From: Deltaproteobacteria bacterium
Lineage (GTDB): Bacteria; Desulfobacterota; Binatia; UBA9968
Assembly: GCA_009379725.1 (NCBI GenBank)
Contig: WHTF01000011.1
Location: 1-64,000, forward strand
DNA: 64,000 nt
Reading direction: 5' to 3'
Positions 1-8,346 of this stretch are shown piece by piece. How positions within the stretch are numbered: the stretch's first letter is position 1; every line of letters begins with the position of its first letter. The position numbers and the translations under genes are program-made. The notes below the pieces were generated by a model. The model ran no database searches and had not been told where the DNA came from. It saw only the letters and a list, made by a program, of their open reading frames with translations.

Positions 1-1255
1 AAAGAAAGTCCAATAGCCATCGGGCGCGATATTGAGTCCGCACGATGACGTAGGCGATGATTGAATAGAAAAACACGCCCACCAATCCGGAACCCAAGCC
101 GATGGCGAGGGTATTCCCCACCGAGCGCAGCAGCACCGGATCCTGCAATGTGTAGCGCCAGTTATCGAGGGTCCATGGCTGCGCAATATGAAAGAACCCG
201 AACAGCTTCATGAACGTGCCGGTCAACAAGAGAGTCGTCGGGACAACCGTGATCACCAAAGCAAAGGCCAGGATCAGGGCGAATGCCGGATAGCGCCAGC
301 GGCCGAGTGGAGTCCTCCTGACGGTAAATCCTCTGCCGGTGATCGTCGTGTACACCCGCTTGGCAATGAACCGGCGCTGCAGCGCGACCATGACAAGCAG
401 GAGACCCAGAAAAACGGTGCTCAATGCCATGGCGGGCGCAAACTGTGGCGGCTCCCAAGTCACCAACTCATGAATCTTCGTCGAGTAAACCTGAAGGCCG
501 ATGGGGGTGCCGAGCAATAGCTCCACCTCGAAGGCCTCGAGAGAATGAATGATGCCGAGTATCGTCGTCACCAATATCGCCGGCATCATCACCGGCACGA
601 CGATGTGAAAAAAAGTGCGCCAGCCGCTGGCGCCGGAAATCCGCGATGCCTCTTCCAAGGCCGCATCGAGATTGCGAAACGCCGGCGCAAGCAACATCAC
701 CTTGATGCTGACCGTCCCGCCCAGATGGGCCCAGACGATGCCCCAGAAGGAATAGATATTGAACAACGGTTCCTTGATCGCTCCCAGACCGATCAATCCC
801 TGGTTGAGAAGGCCGTACTTCGGATCGAGTAGAAGTATCCAGCCCATGGTCTCCGGCAGCGCCGGAAGAAAAAAAGAAAGCCAAAAAAAGAACTCCAAGG
901 TCCCCTTCATGGGAATATCCGTACGCGCGATGAGCCATGCGAAAAAGGCGCCGATCACCAGGGCGATCGCCTGGCGCGTAACGGCAAGGCTAAAGGTATT
1001 GGTCATCGCATTGACGATTCCCGGCGTGGTAAAGGCCTTGTACCAACCCTCCAGGCCATAGACGATCGGCTCGCCGGGGCGGGCGGTTTGAAAGCTGTTA
1101 AAGATCATCAAGCCGAGCGGTGTGAGGACGAGAAATCCAACCAGCAGCAACAACAATGTTATGACCAGGGAGGACATCTCCCGCTGCCCGGTGAATCGAA
1201 ACAGGGATTTGCGCAACGGTATCGTTTGCTCTAGCGCGGAGGATTTTTCATTCAT
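1..1255 (-). CDS. ABC transporter permease, iron(III)-type double-domain (partial, C-terminus outside window)
   Basis: Inner-membrane channel subunit of a binding-protein-dependent importer of the FbpB/SfuB/ThiP type, in which two permease domains are fused in one chain. I read 418 codons without a stop from the ATG at 1255 to the window edge. A hydrophobic segment spans about residues 29-52. The cytoplasmic coupling loop that contacts the ATPase is at about 201-220 (EEASRISGASGWRTFFHIVV), followed by more membrane segments. A second block resembling the start of another permease domain begins near residue 330. It lies 97 bp downstream of a solute-binding protein gene, which probably feeds it; the ATPase gene should lie beyond the left edge. 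Family assignment is firm; the substrate is unknown. Confidence 0.85.
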   Translation of the reverse strand, partial: MNEKSSALEQTIPLRKSLFRFTGQREMSSLVITLLLLLVGFLVLTPLGLMIFNSFQTARPGEPIVYGLEGWYKAFTTPGIVNAMTNTFSLAVTRQAIALVIGAFFAWLIARTDIPMKGTLEFFFWLSFFLPALPETMGWILLLDPKYGLLNQGLIGLGAIKEPLFNIYSFWGIVWAHLGGTVSIKVMLLAPAFRNLDAALEEASRISGASGWRTFFHIVVPVMMPAILVTTILGIIHSLEAFEVELLLGTPIGLQVYSTKIHELVTWEPPQFAPAMALSTVFLGLLLVMVALQRRFIAKRVYTTITGRGFTVRRTPLGRWRYPAFALILAFALVITVVPTTLLLTGTFMKLFGFFHIAQPWTLDNWRYTLQDPVLLRSVGNTLAIGLGSGLVGVFFYSIIAYVIVRTQYRARWLLDFL

Positions 1256-1352
1256 GTCTCAGCGGGGATGACGGAGGGCTTAATCGTCATTTGCCGCGAT
1301 ATCGAGATTCATGCCGGGATCGATGCCGCGGCATAGATTGATGGTGTATCGC

Positions 1353-2465
1353 CTAGGAGCCGAGCAGCTTGCGAGCCGCGTTGGATCCCGGTTCGCGCAA
1401 TTTGTAGATTTTTTCTTCCGACTGATTTTCGAGCCGATGATATTGATCGAGAGTCAGGCCATCCTTGGCCGCAATGACACCGAAATCCTTTGTCCAGCGC
1501 GTGTCAATATCTAACCTGCGGCTAGCGACGCCCATAGCTCTGCCGAATATTTCCTGGCCGTCTCGCCCGAGCAACCAATTAACAAAAACTTTGGCGGCAT
1601 GGGGATGCGGCGGGTCTTTGATAACCATGACATGGCCGTAACCGCCGGTGGCAAACACACCTTCTTTGGGAGTCGGCAAAGGAGCGACCGGCAATCCGGC
1701 TCTGATAAAAGGCAGCAGCTCCGAGTAGCCTATGCCGACAGTGACGGCGATTCTGCCCTTCGATAAGTTTTCACCGAGCAGGCGAAGATCGCGCGCAACC
1801 AACAATTTCTGCGCTACCAGGCGTTTTAAATACTCCTGGCCTTTTACGGCGAGCATATGCGACCACATCGAGTTGCCTGAACCAGGCGTGCGCGGATCGC
1901 TGAAGCCGATCTTCCCCCGTAGTTTGGGATTGAGCAGGTCATCGAATGTCTGAAACTCGAGCCCCTTGGTCTCCTCTGGGTTGTGCCAGAGACTGACCGT
2001 CTGATAGCCAACGAACGGATAGATGAAACGTTTGGCGTTATCGACCCAGAGGTGCCCGCCCCACCACTGCTTCGGATCTCGAACTTCGGGAAGAATAAAA
2101 TAGGAATCTACCGGCTCCAACACCTTCTCTGCCAGTAGCCCGGTGACCGCGGATTCGGTTCCGCCGATGTGTAAATCAAAATATTGCACCCCGGCCTTGT
2201 TCTCATCGACGATCCGTCGAATGATCGCGCCGCCCCGGGCCGGCACGAATTCGACACCGATGCCGTAGCGTCGCGTGAACGCAATCTCCATCCCCCTTCG
2301 AAGCTCCGCACTGGGCGGAATGGAAGCGACGACCTTGCCTTCCTTCTTTGCCGCTTCGACAATCTTGTCCCAGTCAGCCGGTCGCGGTTCGCCGGTTTGA
2401 GCGATCGCTAGATCAGCGCTCCAGCGCAGAGCCACCAGCAACATTACCAAAAGGATCTTTTTCAT
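1353..2465 (-). CDS. Extracellular solute-binding protein, iron-type ABC transporter (copy 1)
   Basis: Periplasmic receptor that would deliver a ligand to the permease just downstream. The 370-residue product starts at an ATG with a Sec-type signal: a lysine pair, a hydrophobic stretch and a likely cut after AIAQ near residue 23. The body resembles SBP_bac_6/AfuA-type receptors. It is clearly paralogous to the protein at 5234-6391: both share the N-terminal block WDKIVEAAKKEGKVVASIP (here) versus WEKTVEAAREEGKVVVSIP, an ARG-S/G segment, a QWWGGH(L/I)WVD motif and a C-terminal LENQSEEK box. It starts 24 bp after the bicupin gene. Iron is the family default, but the neighbouring UbiD and cupin genes suggest an organic or chelated ligand; this is inference. 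Confidence 0.85.
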   Translation of the reverse strand: MKKILLVMLLVALRWSADLAIAQTGEPRPADWDKIVEAAKKEGKVVASIPPSAELRRGMEIAFTRRYGIGVEFVPARGGAIIRRIVDENKAGVQYFDLHIGGTESAVTGLLAEKVLEPVDSYFILPEVRDPKQWWGGHLWVDNAKRFIYPFVGYQTVSLWHNPEETKGLEFQTFDDLLNPKLRGKIGFSDPRTPGSGNSMWSHMLAVKGQEYLKRLVAQKLLVARDLRLLGENLSKGRIAVTVGIGYSELLPFIRAGLPVAPLPTPKEGVFATGGYGHVMVIKDPPHPHAAKVFVNWLLGRDGQEIFGRAMGVASRRLDIDTRWTKDFGVIAAKDGLTLDQYHRLENQSEEKIYKLREPGSNAARKLLGS

Positions 2466-2489
2466 ACCCGTCTCTTTTGGGCGATGTCT

Positions 2490-3605
2490 TTAGAGAGCCA
2501 CGTAATTGAACCGCGGCATTTCCATCGCCACGCCGGCTCTCTTCGCCGCGGCTTCAAAGTCCTGGCGAATCCGCGGATCCTCGTCTTCGTACTCGATCAA
2601 AGTTCCGCCTTCGCGAGTGCTGGTGCGAACCCCTTCCTTATTGATTGCGCGCCAACAGCCAAGAAGATATTTTCCCGACTGGCCGCTGTAACGAAACGCC
2701 AGCTGCCGCGCCGGTGCTTTACCCGTATTGAAGTGTTGGTGAAACCAACCGCTCGGGGGGCTGAAGACGCTTCCTTCGCGCCAATCAACTCTGACCACCT
2801 GATCGCCATGGCCGGAACGATAAGGCCTCATCCCCGCCTCTTGAGGCCACATTAACGTATACCCCTCGGAGCGCAGGATGAGCAGAATCGCGCCGCCTTG
2901 GTGGAAATGGGCCTTATGATAGCGCCCCACGGGCCATTCGGCGATGTGCCCGACCAGCGTGCTGCCGCCCATATCGAAAGACGTGATGCGCACGCCAAAC
3001 CCTTTAGCCTCGGAAGGATCGACCAGAGCGCCACGCGCATCGGCGATGAAATTCGATTCCCAATTGAAAAAGCCGCCGATCTCCCTGCGTTCGTTTTTGG
3101 CAACGAAGTAGTCAGGCTGGCCGTCGAAGCGGTCGTCGAATTTGTAATCGCATCCCAGCACAAAGGCCATGTTATGCAGCAAATCGATCATCAACGGCGC
3201 GCTCGTCACGGCCAGAAAGATCGCCGGTTCGTTGCTGCCGTTGATCATCCGGTGCCGGGTATTCAAAGGGATGGCAAACAAGCTGCCTTGCTGCCATTCA
3301 AAATGCATCTTGCGCTTTTCCTCGCCTGCCGACCAAATTTCGGTGGCGCCGACGCCGCGCAAGATATAGATCAGTTTTTCATACAAATGATTTTCCGGAT
3401 TAAGGGCGCCGCCCGGAGGGATCTCACCGACATACATGCCGGTGAAGCCCTCCATGCCTTTGAGCTCGATGTATGCGCCGCGGCCGCCCGTTCTCTTCCA
3501 CGCTGCCCGCGGCAAGACGGTTACGTCCTCGATGCCATAGCCTGCAACAACCGGGATGCCTTCTTCGCGCAGCCACGCTTCGTAACTGGTTTCTCTCTTC
3601 GCCAC
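2490..3605 (-). CDS. Bicupin-domain protein (gentisate-dioxygenase-like fold)
   Basis: A 371-residue two-cupin protein. The first cupin lies around residues 50-135 (box ENHLYEKLIYILRGVG, then a proline/asparagine/arginine-rich second box NTRHRMINGS). The second lies around 205-320 (box YHKAHFHQGGAILLILRSEG, second box WFHQHFNTG). The second domain keeps His-x-His and a later His, so it is the more likely metal site; the first has lost the usual HxH pair. The start is a GTG one base after the upstream UbiD stop, which implies tight translational coupling. Related proteins are often labelled cupin or ethanolamine ammonia-lyase-activating protein without experimental basis. Co-transcription with UbiD suggests a role in aromatic or unsaturated acid metabolism; the function is unproven. 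Confidence 0.75.
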   Translation of the reverse strand: MAKRETSYEAWLREEGIPVVAGYGIEDVTVLPRAAWKRTGGRGAYIELKGMEGFTGMYVGEIPPGGALNPENHLYEKLIYILRGVGATEIWSAGEEKRKMHFEWQQGSLFAIPLNTRHRMINGSNEPAIFLAVTSAPLMIDLLHNMAFVLGCDYKFDDRFDGQPDYFVAKNERREIGGFFNWESNFIADARGALVDPSEAKGFGVRITSFDMGGSTLVGHIAEWPVGRYHKAHFHQGGAILLILRSEGYTLMWPQEAGMRPYRSGHGDQVVRVDWREGSVFSPPSGWFHQHFNTGKAPARQLAFRYSGQSGKYLLGCWRAINKEGVRTSTREGGTLIEYEDEDPRIRQDFEAAAKRAGVAMEMPRFNYVAL

Positions 3606-3606
3606 G

Positions 3607-5193
3607 TCAGCCCTGTCCTTTCAGTTTCTTGCTCTGGAAGTACTCACCGCGCGTGACAGCCTCCGCGAGCGCGTCGTCCTCGACGTCCCACAAGCCCAAT
3701 GGATACCCGAACCAGGGTGTCTTGAGCTTCAATTCCGGCATCTGTTCCTGCCGCCAGATCTTGAGAGCTGCTTCCATGTAGCTCTGCTTCGGCAATCCCA
3801 CCGGCGGAAAAGGCCCTTTGCGCGTGGCATCGATCAGCAGACCGGAACAACCGACGGCGCCGGGAAAGCTGCGCTCCTCGCGGCTGTTCATCAGCGAATG
3901 AGCCGAGGGATCGAGCAGCGGCACGCGACCGGCGATGATTTCCGCGTCGCGGTGCGGCTGCATGGCAAAGCTCAGCGCCCACATCACCATGTCGGGGTCG
4001 GCGGGGTCGATGTCCTCATCGACAACGATGATCATCTTGCTGGTCGGGTCCATCCCGGCGGCGGCGTGCAACGCTTGCTTGGGTTTACTCGGGTGGCTCT
4101 TTTTCATGCGAATCACCCACCAATTCCAGCCGCCGCCCATTTCCGGACAGGACACTTCCAACACTTCCGGCAGGGCACAGCTATACCGAAGGTGGTTATA
4201 AAGCATCATCTCGCGGCAGGTTCGCGATATACCGTTAGACTCGCTTGGCGGAAGGCCGACCAGGATCGCCGTGAAGATGGCATCGCGGCGCATCGTGATT
4301 GCCTTGATATCGATCACCGAGCGAAACTCTCTCTCGACCATCAGGTATCCCGGATAATCGCTGAACGGCTCGCCGCGTTCTTTCAGGCTGGGGGAAATTT
4401 CTCCTTCGATGACGATCTCGGCTTCCGCGGGAACTTCCAAGGGAATCGTTTTGCAGCGCACGACATCCACCGGCCGGGCGCGGATCCCGCCGGCCACCGC
4501 GAGCTCGTCCACGCCATAAGGCAAGTTCGCCGCGGCGACGAAATTGATGTCCGGGAGAGCGCCGAGAACTATCGCCACGGGCAACGGCTGGTTGCGGCTC
4601 GCGGCGTCTCGATGATGGTAGAGCATCGCATGATGCACCGGCGCGATGCCGGCGATCATTTTCTCTTCACCCCTGAAGTGACCGCTGTACATTCCAACGT
4701 TGCGCACGCCGGTTTGTGCGTCTTGAGTAATGAAAGGTGCGGTCACACGAATACCGCCGCTGAAACCGGGCTCCTCGACGGGCGCGGGCAATCCGGTGAG
4801 GCCGAATTTCGCCAACTCGCCGCCGGTATAGACGACATCTTGCACCGGCGCCCGGGCAACAGTGCGGGTATCGATGGGCTGGGCCAAAGCATGCCGCCAC
4901 TTCTCGTACATATCCGAAGGCTTGTCACAGCCGAGACCGAGCGCGGCGATTTCCCGGCAGGAGCCATACATGCCGGTCACGACTCTGATGCCGTGCCGCC
5001 TCCCTCTGCTGTCCATGACATTCTCAAACAGGAAAGCTTTTCTCGCCTCGTCCGCGATACCGCGATACTGCAGTCTCATGAGCGGCATCATCTCAGTGTC
5101 TTTATTGATCGGCCGGCGCCAGCGCTGGAGCTTGCCGCGCTTATCAAGCTCCTCGATATAGGCGCGAAAGTCGGCAAAATAGCTATTCGACAT
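3607..5193 (-). CDS. UbiD-family (prenylated-FMN) decarboxylase, copy 1
   Basis: Predicted prFMN- and metal-dependent reversible (de)carboxylase of an aromatic or alpha,beta-unsaturated acid, 528 residues, cytoplasmic. Family hallmarks include the early YRGIADEARKAFLFENV segment, a MYSGHFRGEEKMIAG block in the substrate/cofactor domain, and the region around the catalytic glutamate (GEPFSDYPGYLMVE), where most relatives have EGP-x-G-(E/D). The late VDEDIDPADPDMVMWALS block matches the conserved acidic DDDIDP motif. No UbiX prenyltransferase gene, needed to make the cofactor, is visible in the window. It precedes the bicupin gene with a 1-bp gap and follows solute-binding protein copy 2 by 40 bp. 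Substrate unknown. Confidence 0.88.
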   Translation of the reverse strand: MSNSYFADFRAYIEELDKRGKLQRWRRPINKDTEMMPLMRLQYRGIADEARKAFLFENVMDSRGRRHGIRVVTGMYGSCREIAALGLGCDKPSDMYEKWRHALAQPIDTRTVARAPVQDVVYTGGELAKFGLTGLPAPVEEPGFSGGIRVTAPFITQDAQTGVRNVGMYSGHFRGEEKMIAGIAPVHHAMLYHHRDAASRNQPLPVAIVLGALPDINFVAAANLPYGVDELAVAGGIRARPVDVVRCKTIPLEVPAEAEIVIEGEISPSLKERGEPFSDYPGYLMVEREFRSVIDIKAITMRRDAIFTAILVGLPPSESNGISRTCREMMLYNHLRYSCALPEVLEVSCPEMGGGWNWWVIRMKKSHPSKPKQALHAAAGMDPTSKMIIVVDEDIDPADPDMVMWALSFAMQPHRDAEIIAGRVPLLDPSAHSLMNSREERSFPGAVGCSGLLIDATRKGPFPPVGLPKQSYMEAALKIWRQEQMPELKLKTPWFGYPLGLWDVEDDALAEAVTRGEYFQSKKLKGQG

Positions 5194-5233
5194 GGGGCCC
5201 GCTTCTTTCCAGTTAGGTCTGAGGGCTTTATCT

Positions 5234-6391
5234 TTAGCGCAGCAGAGCCTTCGCGACCTTCAACGCCGGCTCGCGAACCATCTGCAGTTTTTCTTCGGAC
5301 TGATTTTCGAGCTTGAAAAATTCCTTCACCGTCAACTCGTCTTTCGCCGGAATCACACCGTTTTCGCGCAGCCAACCTGTGTCGACGTCGAGCCGCCGGG
5401 TGGCCTGCCCCAACGCCCGGCTGAAGAGATCCTGCCCTTCGCGACCAAGTAACCAGTTCACGAACACTCGGGTAGCATTCGGATGAGGCGGATTTTTGAT
5501 GATTGTAAAATTGCCGCTGCCGCCGGTAGCATAAGTGCCTTCCTTTAAAGCCGGCAAAGGTTTGATTGGCAAGGAGGCTTTTACAAAAGGCAGATAGGAA
5601 TAGTAGGTCAGGCCGATCATCATAGCGACCTTGCCCTTGGCAAGATTTTCCGCCAAGAGCCTCTGATCGCGACCGAGCATGAGATCGTGTGCGGCTAATT
5701 TTTTTAGATAGTCTTCACCTTTGGTCTCCCACATGAAGGACCACTGGGAATCACCCGCGCCCGGATTGCGAGGATCCAAAAAACCGATCTTGCCTTTCCA
5801 TTTCGGGTTCAACAGATCGTCGTAGGAGCGCACTTCGCCAGGCTTTACCAGCTCGGTGTTGTACCAGATACTTTCAGTGAGATAAGCCAACGAAGCATAA
5901 ATATAGCGATTGGCCCGGTCCACCCATATGTGGCCGCCCCACCATTGGTTCGGGTCTTTGACTTTCGATAGAACCAGCCACGGCTCGATCGGCTCCAGGA
6001 TGGCTTCATCCAAAAGACCGGAAACAGCCGACGACGAGCCGCCGATGTGAAGATCGACATGGCGCAATCCGGCCTTGAACTCTTCGGCTATCTTACGCAC
6101 CGACGAACTGCCGCGTGCCGTTATGACTTCGACATCGATGTGGAATCGTTTCTCGAAGTTTTTTTCCAGTTGCTTCCTGAGTTCAGCGCTGGCAGGGATC
6201 GAAACGACCACTTTACCTTCTTCCCTGGCTGCCTCTACGGTCTTTTCCCAACCTGCAGCCGGCTGCTTGGCCGGCTGGGCGAGAAGCTGACTGCTTAGCG
6301 CAATAGAAATCGATGAAGCAATGATGAACGTCAGGAACGCCCGACGAATGGCGAGGTTGCGGCGGAAAATCATCAATATGAACCTACCCAT
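5234..6391 (-). CDS. Extracellular solute-binding protein, iron-type ABC transporter (copy 2)
   Basis: Second periplasmic receptor of the locus, about 385 residues and paralogous to the protein at 1353-2465. The reading frame is open from a TTG at 6424, but that codon sits only a few bases after a good promoter, so an internal ATG is more likely. I give 6391; the ATG at 6373 has AGG nine bases upstream and yields a clean signal peptide (arginine pairs, then a hydrophobic core ending SSQLLAQ). Shared features with copy 1 are the EEGKVVVSIPASAELRKQLE block, QWWGGHIWVD and the terminal LENQSEEKL box. It is the first gene of the run SBP-ubiD-cupin-SBP-permease. Two receptors for one permease suggests a widened ligand range. 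Confidence 0.83.
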   Translation of the reverse strand: MGRFILMIFRRNLAIRRAFLTFIIASSISIALSSQLLAQPAKQPAAGWEKTVEAAREEGKVVVSIPASAELRKQLEKNFEKRFHIDVEVITARGSSSVRKIAEEFKAGLRHVDLHIGGSSSAVSGLLDEAILEPIEPWLVLSKVKDPNQWWGGHIWVDRANRYIYASLAYLTESIWYNTELVKPGEVRSYDDLLNPKWKGKIGFLDPRNPGAGDSQWSFMWETKGEDYLKKLAAHDLMLGRDQRLLAENLAKGKVAMMIGLTYYSYLPFVKASLPIKPLPALKEGTYATGGSGNFTIIKNPPHPNATRVFVNWLLGREGQDLFSRALGQATRRLDVDTGWLRENGVIPAKDELTVKEFFKLENQSEEKLQMVREPALKVAKALLR

Positions 6392-6430
6392 GTGGAATTT
6401 GCGAAAGAATTGACGCCTGAACAAGATTTA

Positions 6431-6457
6431 TTTATACGCTAATATTTCATATGTCAA
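6431..6457 (-). promoter_or_regulatory. Sigma-70-like promoter for the SBP-ubiD-cupin operon
   Basis: Read on the minus strand, TTGACA (6457-6452) is followed after 15 bases by TATAAA (6436-6431). It lies about 40-60 bases before the likely start of the solute-binding protein gene in an AT-rich intergenic stretch. The spacing is two bases short of ideal. This is a sequence-only prediction. Confidence 0.5.
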
Positions 6458-6546
6458 TGAATTTTAGTCTGTCATTTCTTCATGAGGAAGAATTTAGAAG
6501 CGGTCAACCGGTGTCAGAACACAGCGATGAGAATTTTCCTCAAAGA

Positions 6547-6586
6547 CGTCACCCCCGAATCCCGCTAAAAGCATGCGGGAATGACG
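6547..6586. repeat. REP-like imperfect palindrome
   Basis: Nested inverted arms: CGTCA (6547-6551) pairs with TGACG (6582-6586), and AATCCCGC (6558-6565) pairs with GCGGGAAT (6575-6582) with one mismatch, around a 9-base loop. The core, on the minus strand GTCATTCCCGC followed by GCGGGATTC, resembles the short dispersed palindromes common in proteobacterial intergenic DNA. No second copy was noticed in this window. Confidence 0.4.
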
Positions 6587-6716
6587 GGAGTAAGGATTCA
6601 CCCTTTGCGCGGGCAGCCGCGGGAAATTAACTCGCAGCGATTAAATGCGAGAGCCTGGAGGCATGGGGTTCATATAGAATTACGCGAGGTCGTCAGTGCT
6701 CAAGGCACAGATCTCA

Positions 6717-6755
6717 ATAAAAAAGGCAAGTCGATCTTTCAGATCGACTTGCCTT
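6717..6755 (-). terminator. Rho-independent terminator of ubiD copy 2
   Basis: A perfect 15-bp stem (6723-6737 with 6741-6755) around a 3-base loop, followed on the minus strand by a T-rich tract (TTTTTATT, 6724-6717). It lies 26 bp beyond the stop of the ubiD gene at 6782-8221 and should separate that unit from the operon starting at 6391. Confidence 0.85.
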
Positions 6756-6781
6756 CGCTCAACCAAATCCGCCGGAACTTT

Positions 6782-8221
6782 CTATTTCTTGCCGTTGGTG
6801 CCAAATAGCTCCGCGCCCCACTTCTTGGCCGTGGCGTCGAGCACTTCCTTGCTCGACTCGGCCACTGGCGGGAAATCTTTCATCCACTCGTACGGCCGGG
6901 TCGCATCGATAATCGCGCGCGAGTTGAAGCCCTTCTTGGTCGGGTGAATCACCGGATCGAGCGGGCCGCTCCAACAGCGGCGCAAGATATCGATGTCCTG
7001 CTCGGGTTCGCAGCGGGTCGACATTGCCCAGATCATGTCGTCGGTGTTCGATGGATCAATATCGTCATCGACGACCACTACGAAACGGCCGAGATACGCT
7101 CCTGCATGGCACTGCGAAGCAATAACCGCCGCCTGCTTGGCATGACCCGGATAGCGCTGCTTTATCGAAACACACATCATCAACCGGCTGCCGCCGGAAA
7201 CCGTGAGCCATACGCCTTTGACATCCGGCACACCGGCCTTTTCCATCTCATCCCAGATAAGGGCGGAACGCAGATACGAGCGATACCAGCCGAGCTCTGC
7301 GGGTGGCCTGCCCGGAGGTGAGCCGAGAATGATCGGGTCGTTGCGGTGATAAAGCCGCTTTACCTCAACCCAGGGTTCGGCCCGTTCCGCGCTGGCGTAA
7401 TAACCGGTCCATTCGCCGAACGGCCCTTCGACCTTCGGATTATCGAAATGAACGTCGCCCTCGATAACGATTTCGGCATTGGCCGGAATCGGCAGGCCGG
7501 AATACTCGCCTTCGATCATTTCGAAAGGTGCGCCGCGCAAGCCGCCGATGAACTCATATTCAGGCACGCCATACGGCACTTCGATGCTGCCGGCTAGAAA
7601 GGTCAGCGGATCATGTCCGAACGACATGGCAATCTTGAAGGGCTTGCCGTTGGCGGCGTACTTTTCCCGCTGAATGCGCCCGTGCTTGCCGGGCGAAATA
7701 TAAAATCCCAACTTGTTCTTGTCGTGGATCATGACCCGGTAAGTGCCGTAATTGACCCAGCCCTCGTCGGGATCGCGGGTGATATCGACGCTGCCCGTGC
7801 CGATATAACGACCACCGTCTTTGTCGTGCCAAAGCGGCGTCGGAAATTTGAACATGTCGATGTCGCCGTCTTTGTAGACGTTATCGAAGAGCGCGCTTTT
7901 TTTGACGAACTTGGCCGGCACCGGCTTGATACTCTTGTAATTGTCTTTCCAGATCTTGACGAAATCCATCTTGGTCTCGCCCGAAGGCAGTCCCAACGTC
8001 AAAGCCAAGCGCTTGCGCGATGAAAGTGAGTTCGACAATACCCGATAGCCCTTCGGGTAGCCTTTGATGTCTTCGAAAAGCACCGCCGGGCCGTCTTCTT
8101 TGTGGGCTGCGATCTCGGTGATTGCGCCTATTTCTAAATTCCAGTCGCACCCCTTGAGGGTCTTGAGCTCCCCCATTTCATCTGCGATTTGGATCCAATC
8201 TCTAAGATCCTGATATTCCAT
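6782..8221 (-). CDS. UbiD-family (prenylated-FMN) decarboxylase, copy 2
   Basis: A 479-residue UbiD-family enzyme, predicted cytoplasmic, using prenylated FMN with Mn2+/K+ for reversible decarboxylation. It keeps the canonical catalytic-loop motif VEGPFGEWTGYYAS and the following PIILGSPPGRPP segment, plus the acidic VVVDDDIDPSNTDDMIWAMS block and a terminal DATRPYEWMKDFPPV segment. The start ATG has a strong GGAGGT ribosome site. It differs from copy 1 in length and motif detail, so it is a distant paralogue, not a fresh duplicate. It is a single-gene unit ending in a strong terminator. Substrate unknown; aromatic acids are the usual family substrates. Confidence 0.9.
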   Translation of the reverse strand: MEYQDLRDWIQIADEMGELKTLKGCDWNLEIGAITEIAAHKEDGPAVLFEDIKGYPKGYRVLSNSLSSRKRLALTLGLPSGETKMDFVKIWKDNYKSIKPVPAKFVKKSALFDNVYKDGDIDMFKFPTPLWHDKDGGRYIGTGSVDITRDPDEGWVNYGTYRVMIHDKNKLGFYISPGKHGRIQREKYAANGKPFKIAMSFGHDPLTFLAGSIEVPYGVPEYEFIGGLRGAPFEMIEGEYSGLPIPANAEIVIEGDVHFDNPKVEGPFGEWTGYYASAERAEPWVEVKRLYHRNDPIILGSPPGRPPAELGWYRSYLRSALIWDEMEKAGVPDVKGVWLTVSGGSRLMMCVSIKQRYPGHAKQAAVIASQCHAGAYLGRFVVVVDDDIDPSNTDDMIWAMSTRCEPEQDIDILRRCWSGPLDPVIHPTKKGFNSRAIIDATRPYEWMKDFPPVAESSKEVLDATAKKWGAELFGTNGKK

Positions 8222-8346
8222 TCTTACCTCCAGGTTTTTGCGGAAATAAAGCTTGAAGACGTTTGGTTGTATGTGTCAAAACCTTATCGAAAATCTTATA
8301 AGCGGTCAAGAACTCGGATAAACGTTGAATTCACGGCTAGTTGTAA

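Larger units (their letters stand above)
6425..6781. other. Intergenic stretch of 357 bp between ubiD copy 2 and SBP copy 2
   Basis: No convincing gene. It holds the promoter at 6431-6457, an imperfect palindrome at 6547-6586 resembling common dispersed extragenic palindromes, and the terminator at 6717-6755. The two small plus-strand frames across 6581-6947 look spurious: they run through the terminator and into the end of the ubiD gene. Confidence 0.7.

Noticed and set aside
2898-3656. Plus-strand open frame of 252 codons
   Set aside because: Antisense shadow of the bicupin gene, with no recognisable domain.
3898-5316. Plus-strand open frame of 472 codons
   Set aside because: It lies antisense over the UbiD gene and the end of the receptor gene, is very rich in His and Arg, and has no family features. 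UbiD on the minus strand is clearly real.
8222-8346. TTGACA at about 8274-8279 as a promoter for ubiD copy 2
   Set aside because: No acceptable -10 element at 16-18 bases; too weak to list.
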